DNA from: Rathayibacter rathayi | Lineage (GTDB): Bacteria; Actinomycetota; Actinomycetes; Actinomycetales; Microbacteriaceae | Assembly (NCBI RefSeq): GCF_004011095.1 | Contig: NZ_CP028129.1 | Location: 2,294,001-2,358,000, forward strand | Length of the DNA: 64,000 bases | Direction of reading: 5' to 3' | Position numbers and translations under genes: made by a program | Part shown: piece by piece, positions 1 to 8,792 of the stretch | Position numbering within the stretch: the stretch's first letter is position 1 | How the letters are laid out: each line of letters starts with the position of its first letter | The notes under the pieces: generated by a model | The model's input: the letters and a program-made list of their open reading frames with translations, nothing else | What the model was told of the DNA's origin: nothing | Databases searched by the model: none

Positions 1-294
1 ACGGAACTCCCTGTCGAGTTGTCGATCCTGGCATGTGCCTCCGTGATTTTACGCTGTCGTTGAGACAGCAATTCCTGAATGCCGACGGGGCGGACACAGA
101 ATGCATCCTCGGGGGCTTCGGAGTGCCGCCTTCCTCGGAACGACGGGCCATCTGCCGAGGAGCCATAAGGCGTGCGCGGTGTCAACCACCCCCTTCAGCG
201 GCGCAATCCGACTCGCTGGCTCACCGAATTGGCTTCGGCTCGCCGAAACGCGCGGTTCCCGCGCGCCGGGCCAGTTCCTGCGAGCCGGAGCCTG
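1..294. other. no supported gene at the left edge
   Basis: This stretch lies downstream of the minus-strand dGTPase gene. Open frames cross it only because the DNA is GC-rich, and none shows a recognisable domain or a good ribosome binding site. I see no repeat or terminator that I would defend. Confidence 0.5.
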
Positions 295-1887
295 TCAGGT
301 CCCCATCGCCCACGGCTCCCGATCGCCGCGCAGCCGGGCCGCGAGCGCCATCGCCTGCTCGTCGGTCAGCGTGGCGACGTAGTCGACGACTCCACGACCC
401 CGGCCGAGCCGCTGCAGCACGGACGGGTCCGAGGTCGGGCGGCCGCGCTCGTCGGCGGGCAGCCAGTCCGGGTGGTCCGCGCGCAAACGGAAGTAGCCGT
501 CGGTCGCGAGCTCGATCAGGTCGAGCAACTTCTGCGGCGCGCGCGAACCGTCGCGCGGATCCGCCAGCCATGCGTCGAGGTGCGTCACCAGCGTCTCGAG
601 CACCTGCGACTGGCCCCGCTGATAGGTCGCGAAGTCGGGCCGGTCGATCACGAAACGGGTGTGCACGAACTTCAGCACCGCCACGTCGTGCCAGGCGTCC
701 GGGAGCAGCGAGAGGTGGCCCGAGCGGACGTTCGGCTCGGCGAGCACCAGCACCGAGCGCTGCAACCGGCCGATCCAGGACGAGACGAACGCCTCGATCG
801 CGCGTTCGGTGCGCGTCGATCCATCGAAGGGGAGCGCGAGCAGTCCCTCCACCAGCTCGGTCGACACCCGCTCGACCGAGGCGCGGAAGTGCTCGTCGCT
901 CGCGATCCACGGGTCGCGAGCCACGAGCCTGCGGCGCAACATCTCGAGCGAATGCCCGGGCGCCCGAGCCCACAGCTCCTCCGCGTCGAGGGCGGCGAGC
1001 GCGTTCTGCTCGCGGAGGAACGCACGGAACTCGACCGCGACCGCCGCCTGCTGGAGCACACCCGCGCGGTAGAAGTCGTCCAGGTCGTGCAGGGAGTAAG
1101 CGATGTCGTCGGCAACATCCATCACCGAGCACTCGAGGGTCTGCTGCCAGGGGGCGATCGCGGTGAAGCCGGAGCGGGCGTCGAGCAGGTCGTCGAGGTC
1201 GAGCGTGTAGGCCGAGAATTTCGGCGGCGCGGTCTCCCAGCGGCTGGCGGTCGAGCCGCGGGGCAGCTCGGTCGGGTCGGCGGAGTCGATGCCGGGCCGG
1301 TGCACCGTCCGCCCCCACGGGTACTTGAGCACGGCGGCGCGGGAGGCGGCCGTCAAGTTCAGGCCCACCTCCACCGTCTCGCAGACATCGAGCTCCGCCA
1401 GGATCCGGAACGACTGCGCATTGCCCTCGAAGCCCTCCGCGAGCCCGAGCCGGTCGCGGGCGAGGCGGTCGAGCGCCTGCTCGCCGAGGTGCCCGAAGGG
1501 AGGATGGCCGAGGTCGTGGGCGCTCGCGGCGGCCTGCACGACGACCGGGTCGCAGCCGCCGAGCCGCTCGACGAGTTCGCGCTGAGCAGGGTCGGTGGTG
1601 GTCAGCTGCATCGCGATGGCGCGCGCGACGGCGGTCACCTTGATGGAGTGGGTGAGCCGATTGTGCACGACCTGGCCGACGCCCGAGGGCGAAATGACCT
1701 GAGTCACCGCGGAAAGGCGGGCGAAGTAGGGCGAGAAGCGGATCCGCTCGAGGTCGACGCGGTACTCGGGGTACTCCTCGCCGGTCGAGAAGCGGTCGAC
1801 CGGCTCGGGGATGCGGCGGTCGCGCCGGTGGTCGTGCGGGGCGGTGGCCTGCAGGGCCGTCGTCTCGGGGCGTGCCAGCTCGCTCAT
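295..1887 (-). CDS. dgt: dGTPase-family HD-domain triphosphohydrolase
   Basis: This 530-aa protein belongs to the deoxyguanosinetriphosphate triphosphohydrolase family, cytosolic HD-superfamily enzymes that split dNTPs into deoxynucleoside and tripolyphosphate and so tune dNTP pools. The metal-binding HD pattern is visible as HNRLTHS near residue 75, AHDLGHPPFGHLGE near 123 and the family motif FEGNAQSFR near 153. The start is the ATG at 1887, followed by a disordered basic stretch typical of actinobacterial members. Length fits the family, although many actinobacterial homologues are nearer 420 aa. It is transcribed alone, away from the DUF2809 gene upstream. Family assignment is firm; substrate preference (dGTP or other dNTPs) cannot be read from sequence. 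Confidence 0.9.
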   Translation of the reverse strand: MSELARPETTALQATAPHDHRRDRRIPEPVDRFSTGEEYPEYRVDLERIRFSPYFARLSAVTQVISPSGVGQVVHNRLTHSIKVTAVARAIAMQLTTTDPAQRELVERLGGCDPVVVQAAASAHDLGHPPFGHLGEQALDRLARDRLGLAEGFEGNAQSFRILAELDVCETVEVGLNLTAASRAAVLKYPWGRTVHRPGIDSADPTELPRGSTASRWETAPPKFSAYTLDLDDLLDARSGFTAIAPWQQTLECSVMDVADDIAYSLHDLDDFYRAGVLQQAAVAVEFRAFLREQNALAALDAEELWARAPGHSLEMLRRRLVARDPWIASDEHFRASVERVSTELVEGLLALPFDGSTRTERAIEAFVSSWIGRLQRSVLVLAEPNVRSGHLSLLPDAWHDVAVLKFVHTRFVIDRPDFATYQRGQSQVLETLVTHLDAWLADPRDGSRAPQKLLDLIELATDGYFRLRADHPDWLPADERGRPTSDPSVLQRLGRGRGVVDYVATLTDEQAMALAARLRGDREPWAMGT

Positions 1888-1900
1888 GGGCCCACCCTAA

Positions 1901-2374
1901 TCAGGCGCGGGTGAGACACCGCCTCCGCCTCCGAGGCACCGGGGCGACGGCGGTGTCCCCGTGACACAGGGACGTCTCGGCGGGCGGCGCGCGTGAGGCG
2001 ACGGGTGTGCGGGGAGCGACGGCGCGATGCACGACCGCCGCGACGACGGCTCCGAGCACGTAGGCGGCGATGTCGAGCCACGAGAACGTGGTGCCGACGA
2101 CGAGGACGAGCGGCGCCCACAGCTCGACGAGCCGCGAGGCGACTCCGATCGCCTGCAACTGCTCCATCGCGATCGACCACGCCAACGCGAGGCCCGCGGC
2201 CGTCACCCCCGGGATCCTCGGCAGCACAACGGCGACCAGCAGCGCCACCAGCACGACGTACGCCACTCCCCCGGCGATGTCGACGAGCAGCCCGGTCAGC
2301 AGGAAGCGCAGGGCGAGACCGAGACCCAGCACGGCGAGAGCGGCGACGGCGAAGCGCAGGCGCGCCCGCATCAC
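1901..2374 (-). CDS. DUF2809 family integral membrane protein
   Basis: A 157-aa membrane protein with four or five predicted hydrophobic helices. It shows the DUF2809 hallmarks: a GLALRFL first helix, a WSIAMEQLQ segment and a GTTFSWLDIAAYVLG segment. The function of DUF2809 is unknown. Its ATG overlaps the stop of the upstream gene (end of the 2371-3018 frame) by 4 nt, so the two are translationally coupled. The last ~35 residues are polar and probably cytoplasmic. Confidence 0.75.
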   Translation of the reverse strand: MMRARLRFAVAALAVLGLGLALRFLLTGLLVDIAGGVAYVVLVALLVAVVLPRIPGVTAAGLALAWSIAMEQLQAIGVASRLVELWAPLVLVVGTTFSWLDIAAYVLGAVVAAVVHRAVAPRTPVASRAPPAETSLCHGDTAVAPVPRRRRRCLTRA

Positions 2375-3018
2375 GCACGCTCCCCGAGAGCCCGCCGCAA
2401 CCGGTCGAGCGCGAGGAGGAAAGCGCGATCATCGGCGACGCGCCAACCCAACGCAGCCGGCGAAGCGACGACCAACGGGATCAGGACCGTGCGCGGACGG
2501 CGACGCGCGGCAAGCGCCTCCGCCACAGCGCGGGCGGCGGCAGACCCCGCCGGCACACTCCCCGGAGCGAGCACGGCGAGAACGACGGCACGGACCCGGC
2601 GCGCGCCCGCGGGCGACGTCCCCACTCCGACCGAGACAACCCGCTCCCACTCGGCGATGCGGAGTCCGTCGGCGCGCTCGGCAGCAAGCTCCACGCCGTC
2701 ACGACCGACCGCCAGCACAGAGGCGGCGTCGCCCGGGGCCGCCGCGGCCGGAGCAGCAATCCGGCGCAGTGCCCGCGTGAGCTCGCGGGTATGCAGCACA
2801 ACGAAGCCCTCAGCGACGTCGGCGAACGCGACGAGGCGGCGTTGCCGCTCCGGAGCCGCCTGCCGCACCCGGGAGCGGAGGGTGGCCGGGAGCGCACCGA
2901 CCCGCAGCATGGAGCCGAGCAGGGCGGTCGGCTCGAACCGGACGCGCGCGGGGAGAGGGACGGACGGCGGCGTGCGGCTCGAAGGAGCACCCCAGTGCGG
3001 CGTCGATGCGGGGTCCAT
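2371..3018 (-). CDS. hypothetical protein, coupled to the DUF2809 gene
   Basis: I do not recognise this 215-aa protein. The ATG at 3018 (MDPASTPHWG) is chosen because GAGGAG lies about 6 nt upstream; an open frame continues further 5' but has no ribosome binding site. The sequence is rich in Ala, Arg and Val, with no clear membrane helix or signal peptide. The C-terminal part (SPAALGWRVADDRAFLLALDRLRRALGE) looks folded and alpha-helical. It is first in a two-gene operon with the DUF2809 protein and is divergent from the copper genes. Confidence 0.55.
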   Translation of the reverse strand: MDPASTPHWGAPSSRTPPSVPLPARVRFEPTALLGSMLRVGALPATLRSRVRQAAPERQRRLVAFADVAEGFVVLHTRELTRALRRIAAPAAAAPGDAASVLAVGRDGVELAAERADGLRIAEWERVVSVGVGTSPAGARRVRAVVLAVLAPGSVPAGSAAARAVAEALAARRRPRTVLIPLVVASPAALGWRVADDRAFLLALDRLRRALGERA

Positions 3019-3087
3019 GTCTCTCCTCCTCTGCTCGTGCGGCGGTTCCTCCCGCCCGGACGATTCTCGCCCCTGCGCTCTCCCGCC

Positions 3088-3136
3088 TTGCCGGGAAGTC
3101 TTGATCGGCCTAGTATGTAGGTACCCCCGGGGGGTA
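3088..3136 (+). promoter_or_regulatory. copper operon promoter with CsoR-type operator
   Basis: A -35 box TTGCCG (3088-3093) and a -10 box TAGTAT (3111-3116) are separated by 17 nt. Just downstream, covering the expected transcription start, is the palindrome TACCCCCGGGGGGTA (3122-3136). GC-rich palindromes of the TACCCC-n-GGGGTA type are bound by the Cu(I)-sensing repressor CsoR. The position fits simple repression of copZ-copA. No csoR gene is seen next to the operon in this window. Confidence 0.75.
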
Positions 3137-3172
3137 TTCGAGCCGCCCGGTCGCACGATGCAGGAGGACTTC

Positions 3173-3517
3173 ATGAGCACCAGGATCGACCTCGGCCTGA
3201 CCGCGAGCGGCTCGACGGGCGGCTGCGCCTGCGGAGGCGGCGGGGCGTGCGCCTGCGGTGGCCACGGGAGCTACGGGCACACCACGACACCCGCCGCGTC
3301 CGTGCAGAGCGTCGGAGTCGCGGGCATGACCTGCGAGCACTGCGTCCGCAGCGTCACGGAGGAACTCGCCGCCTACCCCGAGGTCTCTACCGTCACCGTG
3401 TCGCTCACTCCCGACGGCGTCTCGACCGTCACGGTCGGCTCCTCCCGACCCCTGGGCCGCGAGGAGATCGCGGCCGCCATCGCCGATGCGGGCTACCGGC
3501 TCGCCCCCCTGAGCTGA
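3173..3517 (+). CDS. copZ: copper chaperone with Cys/Gly/His-rich N-terminal tail
   Basis: This 114-aa protein has a C-terminal heavy-metal-associated (HMA) domain with the Cu(I)-binding motif MTCEHC near residue 51, followed by the usual beta-alpha-beta pattern. The first 40 residues are unusual: a Gly-rich tract with CAC, CACGG and a terminal His, offering five extra Cys ligands. The ATG at 3173 has AGGAGG 6 nt upstream. It is separated from copA by 1 nt, so the chaperone and pump are made together. It likely carries Cu(I) to CopA; the N-terminal tail may buffer more copper, which is inference. Confidence 0.85.
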   Translation: MSTRIDLGLTASGSTGGCACGGGGACACGGHGSYGHTTTPAASVQSVGVAGMTCEHCVRSVTEELAAYPEVSTVTVSLTPDGVSTVTVGSSRPLGREEIAAAIADAGYRLAPLS

Positions 3518-3518
3518 G

Positions 3519-5732
3519 GTGGCCGAGACCACCGGCACCCCGCTCGAGCTCGCCATCGGAGGTATGACCTGCGCCTCCTGCGTCGCCCGCGTCGAGAAGC
3601 GCCTCGATGCGCTCCCCGGTGTCCACGCGAGCGTCAACCTGGCTCTCGAGCGCGCGACGCTGACCCTCCCGCCCGGCACGACTGCGGCCGACGCGATCGC
3701 CGCCGTCGAGGCCGCGGGCTACCACGCGACCGTCCCGTCCACCGGCGACTCCGCTCCCGAGGAGCAGGAGGAGCAGAGCGACGACGACCGCGAGCGGCGA
3801 GCCCTGCGCGCCCGGCTCCGCGTCTGCGCCTCGCTCGCCGTGCCCGTAGTCCTGCTCTCGATGATCCCGCCGCTCCAGTTCACGAACTGGCAGTGGCTGT
3901 GCCTCGCGCTCGCCTCGCCGATCGCCGTCTGGGGCGCGCTCCCCTTCCACCGCAACGCCTGGCGGGCGTTGCGCCACGGATCGACCACGATGGACACGCT
4001 GATCAGCCTCGGCGTGAGCGCGGCGTTCGCCTGGTCGGTCTGGGCACTGTTCCTCGGCGACGCCGGCCGGCCCGGGATGAGCATGCCGTTCGAGCTGCTC
4101 GGTAGCGGCTCCGGCCACGACGAGATCTACCTCGAAGTGGCCGCTGCGGTCCCCGTGCTGGTGCTGGCCGGTCGGTACCTGGAGGCGCGCTCGAAGCGCG
4201 ATGCCGGCGCCGCACTGCGGGCACTCCTCCGCCTCGGCGCGAAGGACGCCGTGCGCGTCACCGCCGAGGGGCAGGAGGAGCGGGTGCCGGCGTCCGCGCT
4301 CGCCGTCGGCGACCTCCTGCGCGTGCGCCCCGGCGAGACCGTGGCCGCCGACGGCACCGTTCTGGAGGGCGCCAGCGCCGTCGACGCGAGCATGCTCACC
4401 GGCGAGAGCGTCCCCGTCGACGTCGGGACCGGCTCCTCCGTAACCGGCGGAGTGCTGAACGCGCACGGACTGCTCACCGTCCGGGTCGACCGGGTCGGCT
4501 CCGAGACAACGCTCGCCCGGATGGGTCGCCTGGTCTCTCACGCCCAGGCCGGCAAGGCGCGCGTGCAGCGGCTCGCCGACCGTGTCTCCTCCGTCTTCGT
4601 CCCGGTCGTCGTGGTGCTCGCCCTGGCGACCCTCGTCGGCTGGCTGATCGCTGGCGCCGGCCTCGCCGCGGCCGTCTCGCCCGCCGTGGCCGTGCTGATC
4701 GTCGCCTGCCCGTGCGCGCTGGGCCTGGCCACGCCGACCGCCGTCCTCGTGGGGACCGGCCGCGGCTCGCAGCTGGGGATCCTCCTGCGCGGGCCGGAGG
4801 TGCTCGAGGCCGGCCGCCGGATCGACACGGTGGTGCTCGACAAGACCGGCACGCTCACCACCGGCACCTTCGGCGTCGTCGAGTCCAGCGACGACGAGAG
4901 CCTGCGGATGCTCGCCGCCGTCGAGCGCGGGTCGGAGCATCCGCTCGCCGCCGCGATCGTTGCCCGGGCCGCCCACCTCGACATCCCCGAGGCGACCGGA
5001 TTTCGCGCGAGCGCCGGCTTCGGCGTGCGCGCCCGGGTCGAGGGTCGCCTGGTGGTCGCCGGTCGGCTGCGCTGGCTGGAGGAGCAGTGGGGCTTCGCTC
5101 CGGGAGACCTCGCCGAACGCGCCGAGCGGGCCAGCATCGAGGGCGGCACCGTGGTCGGCGTCGGCTGGGAGGGAGAGCTGCGCGGTTTCGCGGTCCTTCG
5201 CGACGAGCCGCGGCCCGAGGCCGTTCGCGCTGTCCGCGCCCTGCGCGAGCGCGGGCTGAGGGTGCTGATGCTGACCGGCGACAACCCGCGCGCCGCGCGG
5301 TCGGTTGCCGCGGCCGTCGGCATCGGCGAGGTGATCGCCGAGGTGCTGCCGGAGGAGAAGCTCGCCGCGATCGAGCGCTTGCGTGCGGAGGGCCGCCGGG
5401 TCGCGTTCGTCGGCGACGGCGTCAACGACGCAGCCGCACTCGCCGCCGCCGCAGTGGGGATCGCGATGGGTGCCGGATCGGACGCCGCGATCGAGGCGAG
5501 CGACATCACCCTCGTCGGCGACGACCTGAGCCGGGTGCCCGACGCGCTGCGCCTGAGCAGCCGCACCCTCGGGGTGATCCGCGGCAACCTCTTCTGGGCC
5601 TTCGCCTACAACGTCGCCGCGATCCCGCTGGCGATGGCCGGGCTCCTGGGGCCGCTGGTGGCCGGGGCCGCGATGGCCTTCTCGAGCGTGTTCGTCGTGC
5701 TGAACAGCCTGCGGCTGCGATCGTTCCGCTGA
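3519..5732 (+). CDS. copA: P1B-type Cu(I)-exporting ATPase
   Basis: This 737-aa membrane pump exports Cu(I) at the cost of ATP. One N-terminal HMA domain carries MTCASC (around residue 17). The transmembrane CPC metal-site motif lies in VACPCALG near residue 396, the phosphorylated Asp in DKTGTLT near 440, MLTGDN near 585 and GDGVND near 631. Eight membrane segments fit the P1B layout. The start is GTG at 3519, one base after the copZ stop, which implies translational coupling. Length and motifs are complete and no lesion is visible. Specificity for Cu over Ag cannot be separated from sequence. Confidence 0.93.
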   Translation: MAETTGTPLELAIGGMTCASCVARVEKRLDALPGVHASVNLALERATLTLPPGTTAADAIAAVEAAGYHATVPSTGDSAPEEQEEQSDDDRERRALRARLRVCASLAVPVVLLSMIPPLQFTNWQWLCLALASPIAVWGALPFHRNAWRALRHGSTTMDTLISLGVSAAFAWSVWALFLGDAGRPGMSMPFELLGSGSGHDEIYLEVAAAVPVLVLAGRYLEARSKRDAGAALRALLRLGAKDAVRVTAEGQEERVPASALAVGDLLRVRPGETVAADGTVLEGASAVDASMLTGESVPVDVGTGSSVTGGVLNAHGLLTVRVDRVGSETTLARMGRLVSHAQAGKARVQRLADRVSSVFVPVVVVLALATLVGWLIAGAGLAAAVSPAVAVLIVACPCALGLATPTAVLVGTGRGSQLGILLRGPEVLEAGRRIDTVVLDKTGTLTTGTFGVVESSDDESLRMLAAVERGSEHPLAAAIVARAAHLDIPEATGFRASAGFGVRARVEGRLVVAGRLRWLEEQWGFAPGDLAERAERASIEGGTVVGVGWEGELRGFAVLRDEPRPEAVRAVRALRERGLRVLMLTGDNPRAARSVAAAVGIGEVIAEVLPEEKLAAIERLRAEGRRVAFVGDGVNDAAALAAAAVGIAMGAGSDAAIEASDITLVGDDLSRVPDALRLSSRTLGVIRGNLFWAFAYNVAAIPLAMAGLLGPLVAGAAMAFSSVFVVLNSLRLRSFR

Positions 5733-5803
5733 GCCCCGCCGGAGAGCCCCGGGTTCCTCCCGACGCCCTTGACGGCCCGCCCTCGGATCGCGAAGGTGAG
5801 CGC

Positions 5804-6208
5804 ATGAGCCTCTTCCTCACCTGCCCGGTCGACGACGTCGGGCGCGCTACCGCCTTCTACACCGCTCTCGGCTGGACCCTGAACGCCGAGATGTCCCGCG
5901 AGGACGCCGCCTGCTTCGCGATCGCGCCCGACCAGTACGTCATGCTCACCAGCCGCGCGATGTACGAGAGCGTCGGCGCCACCGAGGAGCTGATCGGCAC
6001 GCCCGGCACGCCCTCAAAGGTGACCGTCTCGTTCGACCTTGGCAGCCGGGCAGCCGTCGATGAGCTCCTCGAGCGCGCCGCCGCCGCGGGCGGCCGGATC
6101 GGCGACACCGACGACTATCCCTTCCTTTATCAGCGCCAGTTCGACGACCTCGACGGCTACCACTACTCCCCGTTCTGGATGAAGCCGGGCGCCGACGCGG
6201 CGGAGTGA
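5804..6208 (+). CDS. VOC/glyoxalase family protein
   Basis: A 134-aa protein of the vicinal oxygen chelate superfamily, of the PhnB/YuxK-like glyoxalase-related type. It has two beta-alpha-beta-beta-beta modules, seen as VDDVGRATAFYTALGW at the N-terminus and FDDLDGYHYSPFWMKP at the C-terminus. The ATG at 5804 follows GAAGGTGAG. The substrate is unknown; proteins of this type are often annotated as glyoxalase or bleomycin resistance proteins without evidence. It lies 71 nt after copA but need not be part of that operon. Confidence 0.8.
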   Translation: MSLFLTCPVDDVGRATAFYTALGWTLNAEMSREDAACFAIAPDQYVMLTSRAMYESVGATEELIGTPGTPSKVTVSFDLGSRAAVDELLERAAAAGGRIGDTDDYPFLYQRQFDDLDGYHYSPFWMKPGADAAE

Positions 6209-6286
6209 CGGGGCGGAGGCGGAGCGCTCGCGCCCGGCGCGCGCCGCTCCTCCGGTCGCCCCGACGGCGTGCGGCAGGATGAGCGC

Positions 6287-6811
6287 GTGATCGCCGACCT
6301 GACCCTTCCCGACGTCGCAGGCCTCGGGCACAGGAGCGTCGTGCTCCGCCGCGCGAGCCTCGACGACCTCCCCGCGATCATCCGGCTCCTCGCCGACGAC
6401 CCGATCAGCGCGGGCCGCGGCGACATGGCCGACGACGGGGACGAGGCCGCCTACCACGCGGCCTTCTGGAGCGTCGTCGACGACCCGGGCAACGACCTCG
6501 TGGCGGCGGTCGACGCGAGCGGAGCCGTGGTCGGCACGCTGCAGGTGACGGTCATCCCCGGGATGGCGCGCCGAGGCAGCGCCCGCCTGCTGGTGGAGGC
6601 GGTCCGCGTCGCGAGCGCCGAGCGCTCGGCCGGGATCGGCACGGCCCTGATGCGCTGGGTGATCGACGTCGCCGCGCTCGAGCTCCGCACGCCCCTCGTC
6701 CAGCTGACCTCGGACGCCGCCCGCACCGACGCGCACCGCTTCTACCTCCGCCTGGGCTTCGTCGACTCGCATGTGGGCTTCAAGTACCGCGTCGATCTGC
6801 CGGAGCAGTGA
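6287..6811 (+). CDS. GNAT family N-acetyltransferase
   Basis: A 174-aa acetyltransferase with the GNAT fold. The acetyl-CoA binding segment is visible as RSAGIGTALMRWVIDVA, and the C-terminal motif is AHRFYLRLGFVDSHVGFKY. I choose the GTG at 6287 because AGGATGAG lies just upstream; a GTG at 6269 would add six residues. It belongs to the group often annotated as GNAT related to aminoglycoside acetyltransferases, but the substrate cannot be inferred. Confidence 0.85.
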   Translation: MIADLTLPDVAGLGHRSVVLRRASLDDLPAIIRLLADDPISAGRGDMADDGDEAAYHAAFWSVVDDPGNDLVAAVDASGAVVGTLQVTVIPGMARRGSARLLVEAVRVASAERSAGIGTALMRWVIDVAALELRTPLVQLTSDAARTDAHRFYLRLGFVDSHVGFKYRVDLPEQ

Positions 6812-7186
6812 CGGGCACCTTCGCCGGGCGGACCCGCCCTCCGGCGCCGTCGGAACCGCGCCGCGGTTGCCCTCGCGGTCGCGGGCGGCCTTGTCGCGGG
6901 CGGCTTCTGACTAGCCGACGCGGTCCTCGTCGGCCCGTCGCACGAAGTGAGCCTCACGAACGACACGGGAGCGGAGCTCGACTGGTCGTGCTCGCGGTCG
7001 GATCTGTACGTCGCGCCGGGTGAGACCGCGCGGGTCCGCATCCCCGAGCACATCAGTGAGCAATTCGGCTGCATGCCGCAGCCCGCGTCGCTCCGCCGAG
7101 ACCTCTGCCCGAGCGTGCCCGCGATGACCGCGGGCGCGAGCTTAACAGCGACCGTGTTCGCCGAGCGCTACCGCTGCCGCGGGTAG
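6812..7186 (+). pseudogene. remnant of a small membrane-anchored protein
   Basis: In the frame directly after the GNAT stop, a basic segment and a hydrophobic AVALAVAGGLVAGG helix run into a TGA near 6908. The same frame then continues without stops as a plausible extracytoplasmic domain to the TAG at 7186 (WSCSRSDLYVAPGETARV and Cys-containing segments). No start codon precedes the hydrophobic part. The picture fits a small membrane-anchored protein that lost its start and gained a nonsense codon. A 79-aa product could still start at GTG 6947, but no ribosome binding site is there. Low confidence. Confidence 0.35.
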
Positions 7187-7303
7187 ACGCTCCCGGCCGT
7201 TCCGGGTCACGCGACGACAAGAGAGGTTTTTTGGCTTCTGAACGGTCGCCCAGCTGTGGTGTGACCCAGGGATCCCGGCCTGCGTCCTCGGTTTGAATCT
7301 AGC

Positions 7304-8150
7304 TCAGTGCGGGGTGTAGCCGGTTGAGTGTTTCGGTCGGAGTGGCGTACTCCGGGCTTTAGTGGAGTCGTTCGGTGTTGAGGTGGGTGATGTAGTCGGC
7401 AACTTCGGCTGCAGCGTGTCGTCGAGTGTTGAAGTTGATCCAATCGAGGCGTTCGCTCTTGAGTTTCGAGAAGAATGATTCTGCTGCCGCGTTGTCCCAG
7501 CACTGCATTCGGGCGCCCATCGAGCGACGTATCCCGTTCGTGACGCAGTATCGCGTGAACCGTTTGGAACGGTATTAGGTGCCGTGGTCGGAGTGGAAAA
7601 TCGCTCCAGCGCGCACGACGCCCGTCGCGGAAGCAGCTCGCAAAGCCCGGATAGCGAGATCCGAGCCCTGTCTGGCGCCTGTCGCGAACCCAGTACCGAT
7701 CTGGTCGCTAAATCGGTGACAGTTGCGACATAAAGCCGTCCTTGGCGGGTACGCACATAAGTGATGTCCCCGACGAGAACCGTCCCTGGCGTCGCCGACC
7801 CGAAGCTCCGCAGAAGGAGGTCGGTGGGATCCGCCACCCGAGCAGCCCGCAGCCTCGCCCGAAGGCTGGCTGCGCGGCCGGCGACTGCAACCCCAGACCT
7901 GACAGGATCCCCGCGACGGTCTTCCGATTCACTGCAACATCCTGGCGGTGCAGAGCCGCAGTCCCTTTCCGATACCCCGCCGCTCCACGCGATGCCGGAG
8001 AGCTTCCCCGACCCGCGCAGTCAACTGTTCGCGACGCTCCGCCGTGCGCGTCGGACTCGCTATGACCCAGTCGTAGAAACCAGACGTCGACACCCGAAGT
8101 TTCTGACACAGATACGTCACCGGGAACTCAGCCCGCAACCGGTCGATCAC
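7304..8150 (-). pseudogene. IS3-family transposase OrfB, inactivated
   Basis: OrfB begins at ATG 8150 with LRAEFPVTYLCQKLRVSTSG FYDW-type sequence, then changes frame at least twice. The catalytic core is readable only in pieces: GDITYVRTRQGRLYVATV in one frame and HSDHGT followed by an in-frame TAA (about 7575) in another. A second TAA interrupts the ERLH-SPEYATP region near 7362. Two stops and several frameshifts make this a clear pseudogene. Confidence 0.85.
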
Positions 8151-8458
8151 AGCGAAGAGTTCTCGCCGCGATCGAGTTCCCGGAAGAGAGCCCCCGCCTT
8201 TTTCACGAGCTCCAAATCCCGACGCAACCGAGAGTTCTCCTTCTCGAGATCACGAATCCGGTTACGTTGCTCGCGAGTCAGCTCACCATCAGGATCGATC
8301 TCTCGCAGACGGGCAGCATTCACCCACTGCCACAACGTCCAATGATCGATCCCGAGCTCTCTGGCCATCGCGCTCACAGACCGCCCCGACGCATCGAACA
8401 GGCGCACGACCTCCGCCCGATGCTCCGGGGTCACGCCCCGATTACTGGGTTGCAGCAT
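8147..8458 (-). CDS. IS3-family transposase OrfA
   Basis: A 103-aa protein with an N-terminal helix-turn-helix (HRAEVVRLFDASGRSVSAMARELG) and a C-terminal leucine-zipper-like coiled coil (NRIRDLEKENSRLRRDLELV), the standard OrfA layout of IS3 elements. In a working element it would be joined to OrfB by a -1 frameshift. It is intact here although OrfB is not. Confidence 0.85.
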   Translation of the reverse strand: MLQPSNRGVTPEHRAEVVRLFDASGRSVSAMARELGIDHWTLWQWVNAARLREIDPDGELTREQRNRIRDLEKENSRLRRDLELVKKAGALFRELDRGENSSL

Positions 8459-8792
8459 TCGTCATCCAATCAGTTCAGGAGGACCGTCCGGAATCCCTGG
8501 GTCACATCACTGCCGCCGCAACCCGCCCGGTGCATAGCTGCCGCACAGTAAACTCCCGCGGGTCCCCTTCGACGCCGATCCCGCCGAATCCGCGATCCGC
8601 ACGATCAAGCTCCGGCAGGAAATCTCCGGCATTCTCAGAACACTGGGCAAAAGCGAGCAAATCACCCGATTTTGCTCGTACGTCGCTACCATCTGAAGGC
8701 CCTGCATCGATCACAATGACGCACTCACCTGGCTCGCCAACGGACACGCCAGGCTATCTGCAGGACAGCTTGCATCCTATCTTTGTCACCAG

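Larger units (their letters stand above)
7257..8509 (-). mobile_element. degenerate IS3-family insertion sequence, 1253 bp
   Basis: The ends are inverted repeats: left TGGTGTGACCCAGGGATCCC (from 7257) and right, read inward, TGATGTGACCCAGGGATTCC (to 8509), differing at 2 of the first 22 positions. They are flanked by a 3-bp direct repeat CTG (7254-7256 and 8510-8512), as expected for IS3-family transposition. Inside are an intact OrfA and a badly damaged OrfB. The copy should be unable to move by itself. It splits a small ORF at the 3' end of the daptide operon. Confidence 0.85.
7207..8747 (-). pseudogene. last small ORF of the island, split by an IS3-family copy
   Basis: On the minus strand an ORF begins at GTG 8747, 45 nt after the last ABC permease gene, and runs into the right end of the IS at 8509. 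Removing the IS and one copy of the CTG duplication joins it in frame to 7256-7207, giving a protein of about 95 residues that ends SQKTSLVVA. The preserved part contains DLLAFAQCSENAGDFLPEL and GIGVEGDPREF. I do not recognise the family. Its place at the end of the daptide operon allows an immunity or accessory role, but that is speculation. Confidence 0.4.

Noticed and set aside
172-1914. Long plus-strand frame opposite the dGTPase gene
   Set aside because: It is a shadow frame in GC-rich DNA: low complexity, no domain, and fully opposite a clear dGTPase gene.
3429-4976. Long minus-strand frame opposite copA
   Set aside because: Its Gly/Asp/His/Arg-rich composition is the mirror of copA codons; no domain or start signal.
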